From Malania oleifera (lineage: Eukaryota; Streptophyta; Magnoliopsida; Santalales; Ximeniaceae): a stretch of 64,000 bases of DNA. Positions 24,365-37,120 of the stretch are shown one piece after another. Each line of letters begins with the position of its first letter. Position 1 is the stretch's first letter. The stretch spans positions 27,123,682 through 27,187,681 of the forward strand of contig NC_080417.1 in assembly GCF_029873635.1 (NCBI RefSeq). The letters run 5' to 3'. The translations under genes and the position numbers were made by a program. The notes under the pieces were generated by a model. It was not told the DNA's origin. It did no database searches and saw only the letters and a program-made list of their open reading frames with translations.

Positions 24365-24770
24365 ACAGAAATTGCCAGACCCGGACTCAATAAACATGAC
24401 TCCAAAAAATGAAGGGACTCGATTTAAAATATCGGGACTTGGTTAAGATACTGAGACTCAATAAAAAAAACACCTAGAGTCAATTTAAAATACCAAGACT
24501 CAATTTAAAATTCCGAGACTCAATTTAAAACACTAGAACTCAATTTAAAATACAAAGACTTGGTTAAAATACTAGGACTCAATTTAAAATATCGAGATTC
24601 GGTTTAAAACACTGGAACTCAATTTAAAATACCAGGACTTATTTTTTGGAAAATAACCAGGATTCGATTATTGGAAACAACAGGGACTTATTTTTGAAAA
24701 TAACTAGGATTTGATTATTGAAAACTCAGGACTCAAGGACTTAATTTTGAAATGGACTCAATTGGATCCT
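24365..24770. repeat. Degenerate 20-22 bp GACTCAATTTAAAATACC tandem repeat
   Basis: About fifteen imperfect copies of a unit like GACTCAATTTAAAATACCRG run head to tail, decaying into shorter GGACTTATTTTTGAAAAT forms at the right end. Confidence 0.7.
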
Positions 24771-25388
24771 CACATTCCCGGGAATAAAGTCAACTCCAAT
24801 TACATCAGGTCTTCCCAAAACGGCTTGGTTAAAATTGGGGTGTCTATAATATTATTTTTAAGGTTTTAGATTTTTTTTTCACGTCATTATTGTTTATATT
24901 GTATAATAATTTGAGGGTTTGATTATTTATAGGATATTTTTATTTATTGTATATTATTTTTAGGGTGTTGATTTATTACCATGTTATATATATTGCATAT
25001 TAATTTTAGGGTTGGATTTGCTTTCATAATTTTATTTATTTCATTGTTTACATATTTTATGGTTTTGATTATTCCATTATTGTTCATACATTTTAGGGTT
25101 GTGATTAATCTATATTGTTTAGGTTTTGTTTATTTCATGTTTATTGTTTATATATTGTTTAGGGTTTTTGATTATTATTGATGTATTTATTTTGGGTGTT
25201 GATATTACCATGTTAGGGTTTTGATTATTGTTGTATATTATCTTTAAGGTTTTTATTTATTTCCATGTTATTATTATTATTATTATTATTATTATATTTA
25301 GGGTTTTGATTGGTTTCCATGTTATCATTGTTTTTAGGGTACCTCATTAGGTACTATGTTGATTTATTATTATGGTATTATTTATATA

Positions 25389-25940
25389 GTATATATGGTA
25401 TATAGTTGTTGTTCTTATTATTATTATTATTATTATGTAATTTTATGTATTGTGGTATTGTTGATATCTTTGTTTATATTATATGTTTATATTTAATATT
25501 GTATCTTGTAGTATTGTTGGTATTTTAGTTTATATTATTATGTGTAGTATTTTAGCTTATTATTACGTTTACTATTATTATGTTTATTATGTTATTATGT
25601 TCATATGTTAGTATTTTATGTTTATTATTATGTTATATTATAGTATTTATTTTTGTGTGGGTGTGTCCCGATTATAATAAAAAAGGCAATGGGTATTTTT
25701 ATATCTCACCTGTATTAGCTCTGAGGAGGTTTTTTTTAATAAGATCCCTCTTTTGGAGGTCTTATTAGACAACCCTGAGTCACACCCAATTTTTGTTATA
25801 TTCTATTAACTGTGTACATTTATTCATTTATTTGTTTATTTTAAAAATGAGTAAATTGAAAGGTTATTTATTCAGTTTGGGGATAATTCTTAATTAATTA
25901 GGTACTATTCATAGAACGAGGTATATATGGTATATAGTTG

Positions 25941-25983
<43 letters not shown>

Positions 25984-26493
25984 GTAATTTTATGTATTGT
26001 GGTATTGTTGATATCTTTGTTTATATTATATGTTTATATTTAATATTGTATCTTGTAGTATTGTTGGTATTTTAGTTTATATTATTATGTGTAGTATTTT
26101 AGCTTATTATTACGTTTACTATTATTATGTTTATTATGTTATTATGTTCATATGTTAGTATTTTATGTTTATTATTATGTTATATTATAGTATTTATTTT
26201 TGTGTGGGTGTGTCCCGATTATAATAAAAAAGGCAATGGGTATTTTTATATCTCACCTGTATTAGCTCTGAGGAGGTTTTTTTTAATAAGATCCCTCTTT
26301 TGGAGGTCTTATTAGACAACCCTGAGTCACACCCAATTTTTGTTATATTCTATTAACTGTGTACATTTATTCATTTATTTGTTTATTTTAAAAATGAGTA
26401 AATTGAAAGGTTATTTATTCAGTTTGGGGATAATTCTTAATTAATTAGGTACTATTCATAGAACGAGGTATATATGGTATATAGTTGTTGTTC

Positions 26494-26548
<55 letters not shown>

Positions 26549-27048
26549 GTATTGTGGTATTGTTGATATCTTTGTTTATATTATATGTTTATATTTAATA
26601 TTGTATCTTGTAGTATTGTTGGTATTTTAGTTTATATTATTATGTGTAGTATTTTAGCTTATTATTACGTTTACTATTATTATGTTTATTATGTTATTAT
26701 GTTCATATGTTAGTATTTTATGTTTATTATTATGTTATATTATAGTATTTATTTTTGTGTGGGTGTGTCCCGATTATAATAAAAAAGGCAATGGGTATTT
26801 TTATATCTCACCTGTATTAGCTCTGAGGAGGTTTTTTTTAATAAGATCCCTCTTTTGGAGGTCTTATTAGACAACCCTGAGTCACACCCAATTTTTGTTA
26901 TATTCTATTAACTGTGTACATTTATTCATTTATTTGTTTATTTTAAAAATGAGTAAATTGAAAGGTTATTTATTCAGTTTGGGGATAATTCTTAATTAAT
27001 TAGGTACTATTCATAGAACGAGGTATATATGGTATATAGTTGTTGTTC

Positions 27049-27103
<55 letters not shown>

Positions 27104-27587
27104 GTAATTTTATGTATTGTGGTATTGTTGATATCTTTGTTTATATTATATGTTTATATTTAATATTGTATCTTGTAGTATTGTTGGTATTTTAGTTTAT
27201 ATTATTATGTGTAGTATTTTAGCTTATTATTACGTTTACTATTATTATGTTTATTATGTTATTATGTTCATATGTTAGTATTTTATGTTTATTATTATGT
27301 TATATTATAGTATTTATTTTTGTGTGGGTGTGTCCCGATTATAATAAAAAAGGCAATGGGTATTTTTATATCTCACCTGTATTAGCTCTGAGGAGGTTTT
27401 TTTTAATAAGATCCCTCTTTTGGAGGTCTTATTAGACAACCCTGAGTCACACCCAATTTTTGTTATATTCTATTAACTGTGTACATTTATTCATTTATTT
27501 GTTTATTTTAAAAATGAGTAAATTGAAAGGTTATTTATTCAGTTTGGGGATAATTCTTAATTAATTAGGTACTATTCATAGAACGAG
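25389..27587. repeat. Four tandem copies of a ~550 bp AT-rich unit
   Basis: Units occupy 25389-25920, 25921-26467, 26468-27022 and 27023-27587. Length differences (532, 547, 555, 565 bp) come mainly from an internal (ATT)n tract and a small TAATTTTATG deletion in unit 3. Outside that tract the copies look identical, including a 186 bp open frame with the same translation in each, so the amplification is recent. Each copy has a possible hairpin around AAGATCCCTCTTTTGGAGG. The open frames are not likely genes: they are low-complexity and lack any family motif. Confidence 0.9.
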
Positions 27588-27818
27588 TGCGTAAGGGGTG
27601 CAAACACCTTCCCTTAGCATAATCGAACTCTCGATCTCAATCTAGGTATACGCAGACCAAAACTATTTTTTGAGTAATAATTGGATGTCCTAACTGCACC
27701 AAGAAAAATAAGTTAGTGGCGACTCCAAGTTTCAAAAATATTTTTAAAAATCATATTTTATTCACACGTCGTGGTTCACAGGACACTTTGCTCTGGGGAC
27801 GTTGCGACAATAATGAGA

Positions 27819-28191
27819 TGTAAGAAAACTTTCATAAATATATTGTAGTCAAGGATCTTCAATTATCATGAACTTCACATCAATTACTTTATGCGAAAAA
27901 TAAATAAATCATAAACTGTAAACTTTACATACCGGAATCGGTTATATCAAACCTATCGAGAAGAACACCCGGAGAATCCGAAGAAATCGTTTCTCCCACT
28001 TCTCCTCTTTCTCTTTCCTTCCTTCATTAGATCTATGTGATCTCCTGATGATGAGAGAAGTAGAGACAGAGAGAAGACAATTCATTTCTTCCTATCTTTT
28101 TTTTACAGCTAACACCACCATGTAGCTAACCCCTTAGAGCTTAACTTGATGCATAGCATGCCCTTATAACTACACCCATAATAGTAGCTAA

Positions 28192-28242
<51 letters not shown>

Positions 28243-28450
28243 ATTTTATATTATATACATATATATCTATAATATTTATGTATAGGAATCTCTTCAAACT
28301 TCCACCATTAATTTCTCATATTAAACAAGCTAACCTTTTAGTTAACCCATACAACCATTAATTCATATCCTTATCATATGGGACACATTCCCTATATGTG
28401 GGACCCACATCATTCATGTGGGACATATCCTTTGGGATATTAATCCTACA
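27819..28450 (-). repeat. 3' LTR of Copia element C
   Basis: This 632 bp LTR is bounded by TGTAAG and CCTACA and has a (TA)n tract at about 28199-28230. It lacks the inverted insertion found in the 5' LTR at 34470-34499. Confidence 0.93.
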
Positions 28451-28833
28451 TTCTCCCACTTGGCCCATATGAATGATATTAATATGGATTAACAAATATC
28501 CATAATGTGCACAAAACATTAGCTTATTTATACTTTTCAATGAAATTAACATAATATCATAATCAAGCAACCCATTAGTACGAGTCATGGCTATGAATAT
28601 CATTAGAGCGATCTTCCCTTCCATGTAACAAAACTAATAAACCACTTAACTATGATCTATAATAGGAAGTTACCATAATGTCCTTGTAATGTCTTTGTCA
28701 AAGACCATTGTTTAACAGTGAACCATCTCCATAATCACGTGATTTATGGCAAACAGAAATAATGTTCAGAAACACTTTTATTGATATCATTATACATATT
28801 ATAGAACAAAACATAAAGATCCACTATTATACA

Positions 28834-30304
28834 TCAAGGATTACAACAAAGACCCATGTGATCAGCATGTTCTTTAAATGCCTTTGGTGTCAATCCTTTC
28901 ATTAAAGGATCTACTATCATGAGCTCAGTCCTTATATTTTCTATAAGTACTGTCTGTTTCCGAACTTCCTCCTTAACGGCCAAATACTTGAGCTCCATAT
29001 GCTTAGCGCTATTAGAGTATTTGTCATTTTTGGAGAAAAAGACTGCTGCGGAATTATCACAATAAATTTTCAACGGCCTGACTATACTGTCGACAATCCC
29101 AAGTCTTGAGATAAAGTTCCGCAACCACAAAGCCTGAATCGTGGCCTCAAAGCACGTCACAAATTCAGCTTCCATAGTAGATGCTGCTATGATAGTCTGT
29201 TTGGCACTCTTCTATGATATTGCTCCTCCAGATAATAGGAACAAATAGCCATACGTTGACTTACGACTATCAACGCATCCAGCAAAATCTGAGTCAGAGT
29301 AGCCAACCACCTCCAACTGATCTGTTCTCCTATATGTGAGCATACAGTGTTTGGTTCCTTTTAAGTACCTCAAGACTTTCTTTGCAGCTTTCCAATGCTC
29401 CATTCCGAGATTACTTTGGTACCTCCCGAGCATCCCAACTACAAAACTAATATCTGGTCTTGTACAAGTCTGCACATACATCAAACTCCCAACAACAGAT
29501 GCAAAAGGAATATTTTCCATACTTTTCTTTTCGAATTCATTCTGTGGATAATCTTTTAAAATGAACTTGTCCCCTTTACAAATAGGAGCAGGAGTTGGTT
29601 TACAATCAGCCATATAAAATCTTTCTAGAACTTTATTAATATATCCTTTCTGAGACAACCCTAACAGTCCAAGTGATCTGTCCCGGAATATTTCAATTTC
29701 AATCACATAAGTTGCCTCACCCATATCCTTCATTTCAAAGTTCATAGAAAGAAATCTCTTGGTATCATTCAATAAGCCAAGATCATTGCTGGCAAGTAAA
29801 ATATCATCAACATATAGAATCAGAAAGATAAACTTGCTTCCACTGACCTTTAGATATATACACCAATCAATAGTGTTTTCTTTAAAACTAAAGATCGTGA
29901 TGGTATCATGAAATTTAAAATACCATTGCCTAGAAGCTTGTTTAAGTCCATATATTGATTTCTTTAATTTTCAAACCATGTGCTCTTTTTCCTTTAATCA
30001 TTAAACCTTCAGGAAGATCCATATATACCTCTTCATCTAAATTCCCATTTAAAAAAGCAGTTTTCACATCCATTTGGTGTAACTCTAAATCAAAATGAGC
30101 CACCAAAGCCATAATGATTCTAAGAGAGTCCTTTTTAGACACAGGAGAAAACGTCTCTTTATAATCAACATCTTCCCTTTGAGTGAAACCCTTTGCTACA
30201 AGTCTAGCTTTATATCGTTCAAAGTTGCCATTATAGTCGTGTTTGGTCTTAAAGACCCATTTACACCAAACTGTTTTAAACCCTTCAGGAAAATCAACGA
30301 TGTC
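28834..30304 (-). pseudogene. Copia reverse transcriptase and RNase H (element C)
   Basis: Minus-sense motifs in order: HFDLELHQMDVKTAFLNGNL (29942-30142), YVDDILLA (about 29790-29815), FEMKDMGEATYVIEIEIFRD (29700), SVVGSLMYVQTCTRPDIS and VGYSDSDFAGCVDSRKSTYGY (29212-29400), then EAEFVTCFEATIQALWLRNF, YCDNSAAVFFSKN and HMELKYLAVKEEV (28834-29175). The YVDD catalytic pair is intact. Frameshifts or stops occur around 29942, 29773-29850, 29211 and between 30143 and 30304. In active relatives this enzyme copies genomic RNA to cDNA in virus-like particles. Confidence 0.9.
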
Positions 30305-31564
30305 CTAGACTTTATTATGTTCCACAGATTTCAACTCATCATTTATGGCATTGATCCACTTTTCAGAGTCATCACTTTCAATAGCTTGTGAAAACGTAAC
30401 TGGATCCTTACTAGTTCCTAAATCATAATCAGCCCCTTGCAGATATACTGAATAATCATCAAAAATAGCCGGTTTCCTTATTCTTTGAGATCTCCTTAAT
30501 GCTATTTCTTGTGATTGTTCTGCAATTGGCTCGATGGTGACATTTTCATTACCAAGTGATACATCATTAGACTGTTGTTCAGTGTTATCATGTCTTTCAA
30601 TAACTAAAGGAACAACAATGTATGTTAAAGGTCTAGATATCGATATAGGAACCTGAATTTCTTTAATGACCACATTTCGTGATATATCACTCCCACTAAT
30701 TTCACCATTTTCAAGGAACTTTGCATTGCCAAATTCAACTATTCTCATACTATAATTAGGATAGTAAAACCTATACCCTTTAGACTTTTCTGGGTATCCA
30801 ATAAAATACTCACTCACAGTCCTTGAATCCAATTTCCTTTCATTTGGATTATAGACTCTAATCTCTGCTGAACAACCCCAAACATGAAAGTGCCTTAAAC
30901 TTGGTTTCCTTCCCGTCCACAATTCAAAAGGAGTTTTCTGAACTGCCTTACTAGGAACCCGATACACTGCTTTTTTAAGGGCTTTCATCTATAATGAAAT
31001 GGTTACTGAGGAATTACTTAACATACTCCTAACCATTTCTATAAAAGTACGATTCCGCCTTTCAGCCACACCATTCTGCTGAGACATACCAGGCATTGTG
31101 TATTGAGCACAAATACCATGTTGTTCTAGGAATTTAGCAAATGGTCCTGGACATTGTTTTATACCATCATACCTACCATAATACTCACCACCTCTGTCAG
31201 ATCTAATGATTTTCACTTTCCTATCTAATTGTCGCTCCACTTAAGCAATATATGCCTTTAAAGCATCTATTGCTTGAGACTTTTCATGCAACAAATAGAT
31301 ATAGTCATATCGTGAAAAATCATCAATAAAGGTGACAATATACTTTTCTCCACCTAAAAATGCTGAGTGAAAAGGATCACATACATCAGTATGAACAATT
31401 TTCAGTAGATTCTTACTTCTTGTGGCTCCTTTCTTTGTATGTTTAGTTTGCTTTCCTTTAATGCAATTAATACATACATCGAAATTAGTAAAAACAAGGT
31501 TCGTGAGAACCCCATCCTTTACCAATCTCTCCATTCTTTCCCTGGATATATGACCCAGTCTTTT
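30305..31564 (-). pseudogene. Copia integrase (element C)
   Basis: 31241-31534 contains CINCIKGKQTKHTKKGATRS, HTDVCDPF and VTFIDDFSRYDYIYLL. 30989-31240 contains RSDRGGEYYG and PGMSQQNGVAERRNRTF, so the D,D,E catalytic triad is retained. 30305-30988 holds the C-terminal region (TPFELWTGRKPSLRHFHVWG, SEYFIGYPEKSKGYRFYYP) and the acidic linker ending LRRSQRIRKPAIFDDY. In-frame stops at about 31240, 30988 and 31535-31567 break the frame. Confidence 0.9.
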
Positions 31565-31567
31565 ATG

Positions 31568-32026
31568 CTACAAGAAAGAGGAATTCTCGTTTATTCTACT
31601 ACGCTTAGTTCCAATATTATGATGTAGAGTGAGGAGCTTTTCAGCAAACTTTTCATTAAGATTAAATTTATACAACCCCTCATACAAAATACCAGAGCCA
31701 ACACATAAGTCACCTTTCATAATACGGAAACCTTTATGTTCAAAATACAAACCATAACCGTCATTATCTAATCTAGACATGGAAATTAAGTTTCTAGAAA
31801 TATTTGGAACATACAAAGTATCAAACAGGTCTAAACAATGACCCGATTCAAGATACAACCTAACAGTTCCAACACCCATAACTGGCACTTGATTTCCATT
31901 CCCCAAGACTATCATGTGTTCATTTTCCTTTACACTCTGGATCGTAATGTATCCCTGCATTGAATTGGAAACATGAACAGTAGAACCAGAGTTAATCCAC
32001 CAAGTGTAAGAAGGAACTTGTGTCAT
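31568..32026 (-). pseudogene. Copia protease with lost catalytic Asp (element C)
   Basis: The segment reads TWWINSGSTVHVSNSM where the family has D-S-G, so the catalytic aspartate is asparagine. DTLYVPNISRNLISMSRL and the start of the GAG-pre-integrase region follow. Confidence 0.85.
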
Positions 32027-32074
32027 GTTTGATTCAAATCATACATAAGCTAAAAGCTTACCTTTCTTTTCGAA

Positions 32075-32877
32075 CTATGCTTTACGTTTTGGGCAATTTT
32101 TCTTTAAATGGCCATAGCCACGAGAAAAGTAACACTTGGGACCATAACGTTCCTTCCTGCGAGCCTCACCACAATACGAAGTACTCGCCACCTTCAATGG
32201 ATCTTTCTTTAAACCTTTCTTTATTTTCTTTCCTTTACTTCCAGCTGCGTGACTCATGACATTTACTGAATGTTGTCCCTGTTATTTGAGTCTTGCCTCT
32301 TCTTGAACTAACATGCTTGTCAATTCATTTACATTCCATTTTTCTTTAATTGTGTTATAGTGAATCTGAAAAAGCCCGTACTGAGGAGGCAAAGAGTTCA
32401 AAATAAACTGAACAAGGAAGTTTTCATTAACATTCATTCCCAAAGTATTAAGTCTAGTAGTCAGATTAGACATTTCTAGGACATGTTCTTCATTCCTTTG
32501 TTGCCTTCAAATTTCACTGTGGTTAGTTTCAACCTTCCTGCAAGGAACTTATCAGCTGAACGAAATCTATCTTCCACTGCCTTAAGATATTCCTTTACGT
32601 TGTCTAGTTGAGGGAGTGTTGATTTAATATTATTTGCTATACACATTCGCATAAATATCATGCTTAATATGTTCGACTTTTCCCATGACTTATACAAAGC
32701 TTGTTGCTCCAAACTGCTGGTTTCAGTAATAGCAACTGGTTTATCCATTCGCAGAGCTAAGTCCAGATCCAAAACACCAAGGTGAAACTGAATCTGTTCA
32801 TTCCAGTCAGAGAAATTTGTCCCATTAAAGATAAGAACAGAAGAAGCCAGCGAATGCAATGAAACAGGAACAGACAC
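32075..32877 (-). pseudogene. Copia gag (element C)
   Basis: The start is the ATG at 32877 (MSVPVSLHSLASSVLIFNGT). FSDWNEQIQFHLGVLDLDLA and ANNIKSTLPQLDNVKEYLKA are typical of the gag-polypeptide of Copia elements. A frameshift at about 32475 leads to FLVQFILNSLPPQYGLFQIH (32282-32473). A stop then precedes the basic tract and knuckle CYFSRGYGHLKKNC (about 32115), whose second cysteine is serine. The usual length is about 270 residues, and the sum of the pieces agrees. Confidence 0.88.
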
Positions 32878-33249
32878 TACAATAACACAAAATGCTCACT
32901 ACATTAATGCTTTGAGTTTAGAACATTTCATTAGTAAATTGCGTTCAATCTTTGGATCAACTTATACAATATACTAATCCTAATTAAATCAATGACTATT
33001 TGAAAGTTGGTGCACCTTTGGGCCAGCCATAATATTTAAATAGTCATTCTGTAATAATTTTTGTAAGATTATATCTCAATACATTGTTTATAATTTTTCT
33101 TAACAAAATCACTTTGATGATAACAAGCTAATCATAATATAAACATTGATTGACTCCATACTCAGCAAAATTAATCCAAGTTTAAAGTAGATAATTAATT
33201 TCTCACAATGACAATTTTACTTGGATTAATATTTTATTTTATTTTATGT

Positions 33250-33705
33250 AAAATCTGGCAGCCCATGAATTAAAAACACTGCAGCCCGTATATTAAAAAA
33301 ACTGACAGCCACTGGCAACCCACGTATTAAAAAAAGGCAGCCCAAGTATTAAAAAACTGCAACCCATGTATTAAAAAATTGCAGCCTATGTATTAAAAAC
33401 AGCAGCCCATGTATTAAAAAACTACAACTTGTATATTAAAAAGAAAACTGACAGCCACTGGCAGCTCATGTATTAAAAACAGGCAACCCATGTATTAAAA
33501 AACTGCAACCCGTGTATTAAAAACAGACAGCACATGTATTAAAAAACTGCAGTCCATGTATTAAAAATAGCAACTTGTATATTAAAAAAAACTAACAGCC
33601 ATTGGCAGCTCATGTATTAAAAACAGGCAGCTCATGTATTAAAAAAAAAAAACTGTAGCCCGTACATTTAAAAACTGACAGCCCATATATTCAAAAAATT
33701 CACGG
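33250..33705. repeat. Leader minisatellite of element C (CAGCCCATGTATTAAAAA)
   Basis: Roughly twenty degenerate copies of an 18-23 bp unit (GCAGCCCATGTATTAAAAAC) occupy the untranslated leader between the 5' LTR and gag. Most copies keep the ATTAAAAA half; the GCAGCCC half varies. Confidence 0.85.
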
Positions 33706-34204
33706 TACAGTCAAAACTGCAATTAATTTTTTTTTTTTTTTTTATCTATGCCATGTTTCATATTCATCTCAGAGTTCATTTCAAAATACCAATCCATAAT
33801 ATACAACAGATAATCAATTCTCCAATATAAGAATTTTACTAACTTACTTTCATGTAAAATTCTCTAACTTATGCATGTATAACATGTGAGTGTTATATTA
33901 TTAATAAAATTACTCACATGCATATCATTCAGTAGCCTTACTTTAATATCATTATATAAGGAAAAACTGTCAATGATCCACATGCAAGAAAATTTTTAAA
34001 CCAACAAAAAACCCCATAAATCCATCAAATATCAAATATATTTTCAGGAATCATTTATCATATGAATTCTTTAGTTCGATTTCAGAAATATCATGAACAC
34101 AAATTTTCACACGAACCTATAATAAGATTGTAAGGCGTTAAAAGAAACAATTTATATCATGAAAGGAAGATCATGATAATTTCAAACTTGTCTCTGATAC
34201 CACG

Positions 34205-34610
34205 TGTAAGAAAACTTTCATAAATATATTGCAGTCAAGGATCTTCAATTATCATGAACTTCACATCAATTACTTTATGCGAAAAATAAATAAATCATAA
34301 ACTATAAATTTTACATACCAGAATCGGTCATATCGAACCTATCGAGAAGAACACCCGAAGAATTCGAAGAAATCGTTTCTCCCACTTCTCCTCTTTCTCT
34401 TTCCTTCCTTCACCAGATCTATGTGATCTCCTGATGATTAGAGAAGTAGAGGCAGAGAGAGGACAATTTGATCTGGTGAAGGAAGGAAAGAGAAAGAGGA
34501 TAATTTTTTTCTTCCTATCTTTTCTTTACAGCTAACACCACCATGTAACTAACCCCTTAGAGCTTAACTTGATATATAGCATGCCCTTATAGCTACACCC
34601 ATAATAGCAG

Positions 34611-34665
<55 letters not shown>

Positions 34666-34858
34666 CATAAATATCTATAATATTTATGTATAGGAATCTC
34701 TTCAAACTTCCACAATTAATTTCTCATATTAAATAAGCTAACCTTTTAGTTAACCCATAAAACCATTAATTCATATCCTTATCATATGCAACACATTCCC
34801 TATATGTGGGACCCACATCATTCATGTGGGGCATATCCTTCGGGATATTAATCCTACA
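34205..34858 (-). repeat. 5' LTR of Copia element C
   Basis: This 654 bp LTR matches 27819-28450. It contains an extra segment at 34470-34499 that is the exact reverse complement of 34390-34419 and is absent from the other LTR. A long (TA)n tract lies at 34615-34660. Confidence 0.93.
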
Positions 34859-34863
34859 TGAGA

Positions 34864-37120
34864 CAAACCGTAGTAAGGTTCATCCTCTTTTAAGAGGAAA
34901 GAGTTTCTCAAAAAAAAAAAAAGAAAAAACTTTTATATAATTATTTATTAAGAAATTAATTAAAAAGACCTTCTAGTTAAGGTTTAAATAATTCACGTGC
35001 ATAAGCACGTGTTTACTAATGCAAAAAACAGAAAGAAAGAAAAAAAAAAAAAAAGATTTGGGCTCAATTGACCAATTAAAATGCCATTGAGCTCCAATTT
35101 GGGGTGCAACTGAAGTTTGGATGGAGCCCCAATCGGACTTCAGCCTAGAGATTAGGACCAATTGGAGTTAAATGGAATAGATCGGTTGGACTCCAATTGT
35201 GAAAGTAACATGCGATGCCGCTTAAATTCGAGTTCATGAGATGGAATTGGGCCATGAAGTTTATATTTAGGAAGTTGTCTGTGAAGTTGTCGTGGATTTT
35301 ATTGCGTTGTGAAGTTTATATTTAGGAAGGCGGAGACACATAAAATTCTTTATTTTGATTTTGCAGAAATGAAATTGAGAAAATACTTGCTAAAAATTAT
35401 TCTAAGGTAGTGTTTAGAAGCATGAATTTTAAATTATGGATTTGATTTTGGGTGGATCTCGATAAATTTCAATAAAATTTTTTATACATCATCTTATTTA
35501 AATTTAATACAATGTCAAATTCAATCTCTCCAAAATATTATAAATATATAATCACGAATAGCGATTGAATTTTCTAAACATTAGCATACAAAATAGTGAT
35601 TGAATAAAATATTATAAATGTCATAATTTAAAATTATTGAAGAAAACTCTTTATTTTGATTTTGCAGTAAGGTGGGAGGATGTGAGGGATTAGAGAAATG
35701 AAGTTAAGAGTGGAATCTATTCATGAGAGAATACCTACCAAAAACTTAATATGTGCAGTTAATTTTTATGTTTTAAAATATAAAATTACGAGTAGTGATT
35801 GAATTTTATAAAGATTAGCACACGCTATAGTGATTGAATTAAATATTATATGTCATAATTAAGTTGTATTTATTGGTGATTGATATGTAAATGTTTTCTA
35901 GTTGACCTATAATGAATTTAAAATTATTTATCATCCTTTCTTTCATGTTTGTCATTTAAAATCTTAAATTATATTATATACATCTTAAATTTTCACAAAA
36001 ATTAATAGTTGACCATGTTTCTCTAATAATTTAAAGTTAACAATTCCCCTCAAGCTTAAATTTATAACAAATTAACAAGTAATCAGACCAGCAGTGAAGC
36101 GAGGGAGACAACACGAGAAAATATAAAATGAAAGGTCTCATTTGTATGAATAAGATGAGTATTTCAAACTTTCGTCCTTAATTGACATCATTTGATTTTG
36201 CTCTGATTTTCATTTGATTTTGGTTTATATTTGATTTATTTGGTATTGATTATATATAGGCACGTTCAGATTAATTAATTTAGATTATTTTATTGATATT
36301 TTTTTATTGATCTTGATGTATATAATTTTTGTAGTTTATACATAAATTTCATGTGTCTTATTTGTAATCACGATATTTTTTCCGTCATAAGTGATATCAT
36401 CAATAAAACTGGAGTCTAACCCAAGGGTATGATTCAGGTGATAGTGCGGGCTGCGAGAGTGTCTCTCACAAGATCAGATATTCAAATCCTTCCGAATTCG
36501 TTTTCGTCCTTGAATTCCTGAATTTACATTCCTTTGAAGTTGTGAGGTCGGTTTCAAGAGGCGTGAGATTAGTCACGTGGATCGTAAAAATAGACATATT
36601 GAAATCCAGTACGTAATCTAAAAAATAAAAAATAAAGCTGGGGTCTAGCAATGAAGCAAAAGGGGAATGTTTTTTTTTTTTTATAGCTTTTGTAAGGGAA
36701 AGAAAAAAGATGAGGGAAAAGATAAGGGATGGTTAGCCAGTAGAGTCATTGTGTCAGTTAGATAGGATTGAGCATGCGGAAGCAGACACCTGCGCGACAG
36801 CTGTTTTATTTTAATTCAACTTGCGGCGTACCGTCGCCGCTTTTGTCGTTTCTTGCTTTCATTTTTTATTCCCTAACATTTTTTAAGGTTAGAAACCGAA
36901 ATCATTAATGTCGTATAATTGACGCGTGGGACCCATCATCTCTTTCTTCGATCTCACCCTTTTGTTTTCGTTCTTTGCGACGCGACGGTGCGTTTCCGTG
37001 TCTCACTTTAATTTATGGAGTATAACATTAATTTTAACGTTATCCAAGTTATAATGGTTGTCTAGTTCTTGTGATAGATAATATATTTTTTCAGTGATAT
37101 AGGTCCATTTTTCATATCTT
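34864..37120. other. AT-rich intergenic spacer, no gene seen
   Basis: No open frame longer than about 62 codons with recognisable content, no RNA gene and no LTR pair was found. Poly(A) and poly(T) tracts occur at 34909-34928, 35040-35055 and 36670-36682. A short GC-richer patch at 36800-36850 and 36950-36990 has no recognisable content. Confidence 0.6.

Larger units (their letters stand above)
24232..27809 (+). mobile_element. Probable Tat-lineage Gypsy LTR (solo or fragment)
   Basis: The right part (27588-27809) reads GTAAGGGGTGCAAACACCTTCC, TTAGTGGCGACTCCAA and GGGGACGTTGCGACA, which I recognise as the 3' part of Tat/Ogre-type plant Gypsy LTRs. The left part contains a degenerate GACTCAATTTAAAATACC repeat and TTGGTTAAAATTGGGGTGTCT. 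No internal coding region is seen. The left boundary is unclear; I place it next to LTR B. The unusual length comes from the tandem array at 25389-27587. Confidence 0.45.
27819..34858 (-). mobile_element. Full-length Copia retrotransposon C
   Basis: LTRs 27819-28450 and 34205-34858 both start TGTAAGAAAAC and end AATCCTACA. Perfect TGAGA target duplications lie at 27814-27818 and 34859-34863. In minus sense, primer-binding site TGGTATCAGAGAC adjoins the right LTR and a polypurine tract (AAGTGGGAGAA) adjoins the left one. Domain order is gag, protease, integrase, reverse transcriptase, RNase H, hence Copia. It lies close to the right end of the Tat-like LTR. Stops, frameshifts and a lost protease aspartate make it inactive. 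Confidence 0.95.

Noticed and set aside
25580..27435. Four identical 62-codon open frames
   Set aside because: They are copies of the ~550 bp AT-rich tandem unit. Identity reflects recent duplication, not selection on protein; the composition is low-complexity hydrophobic.
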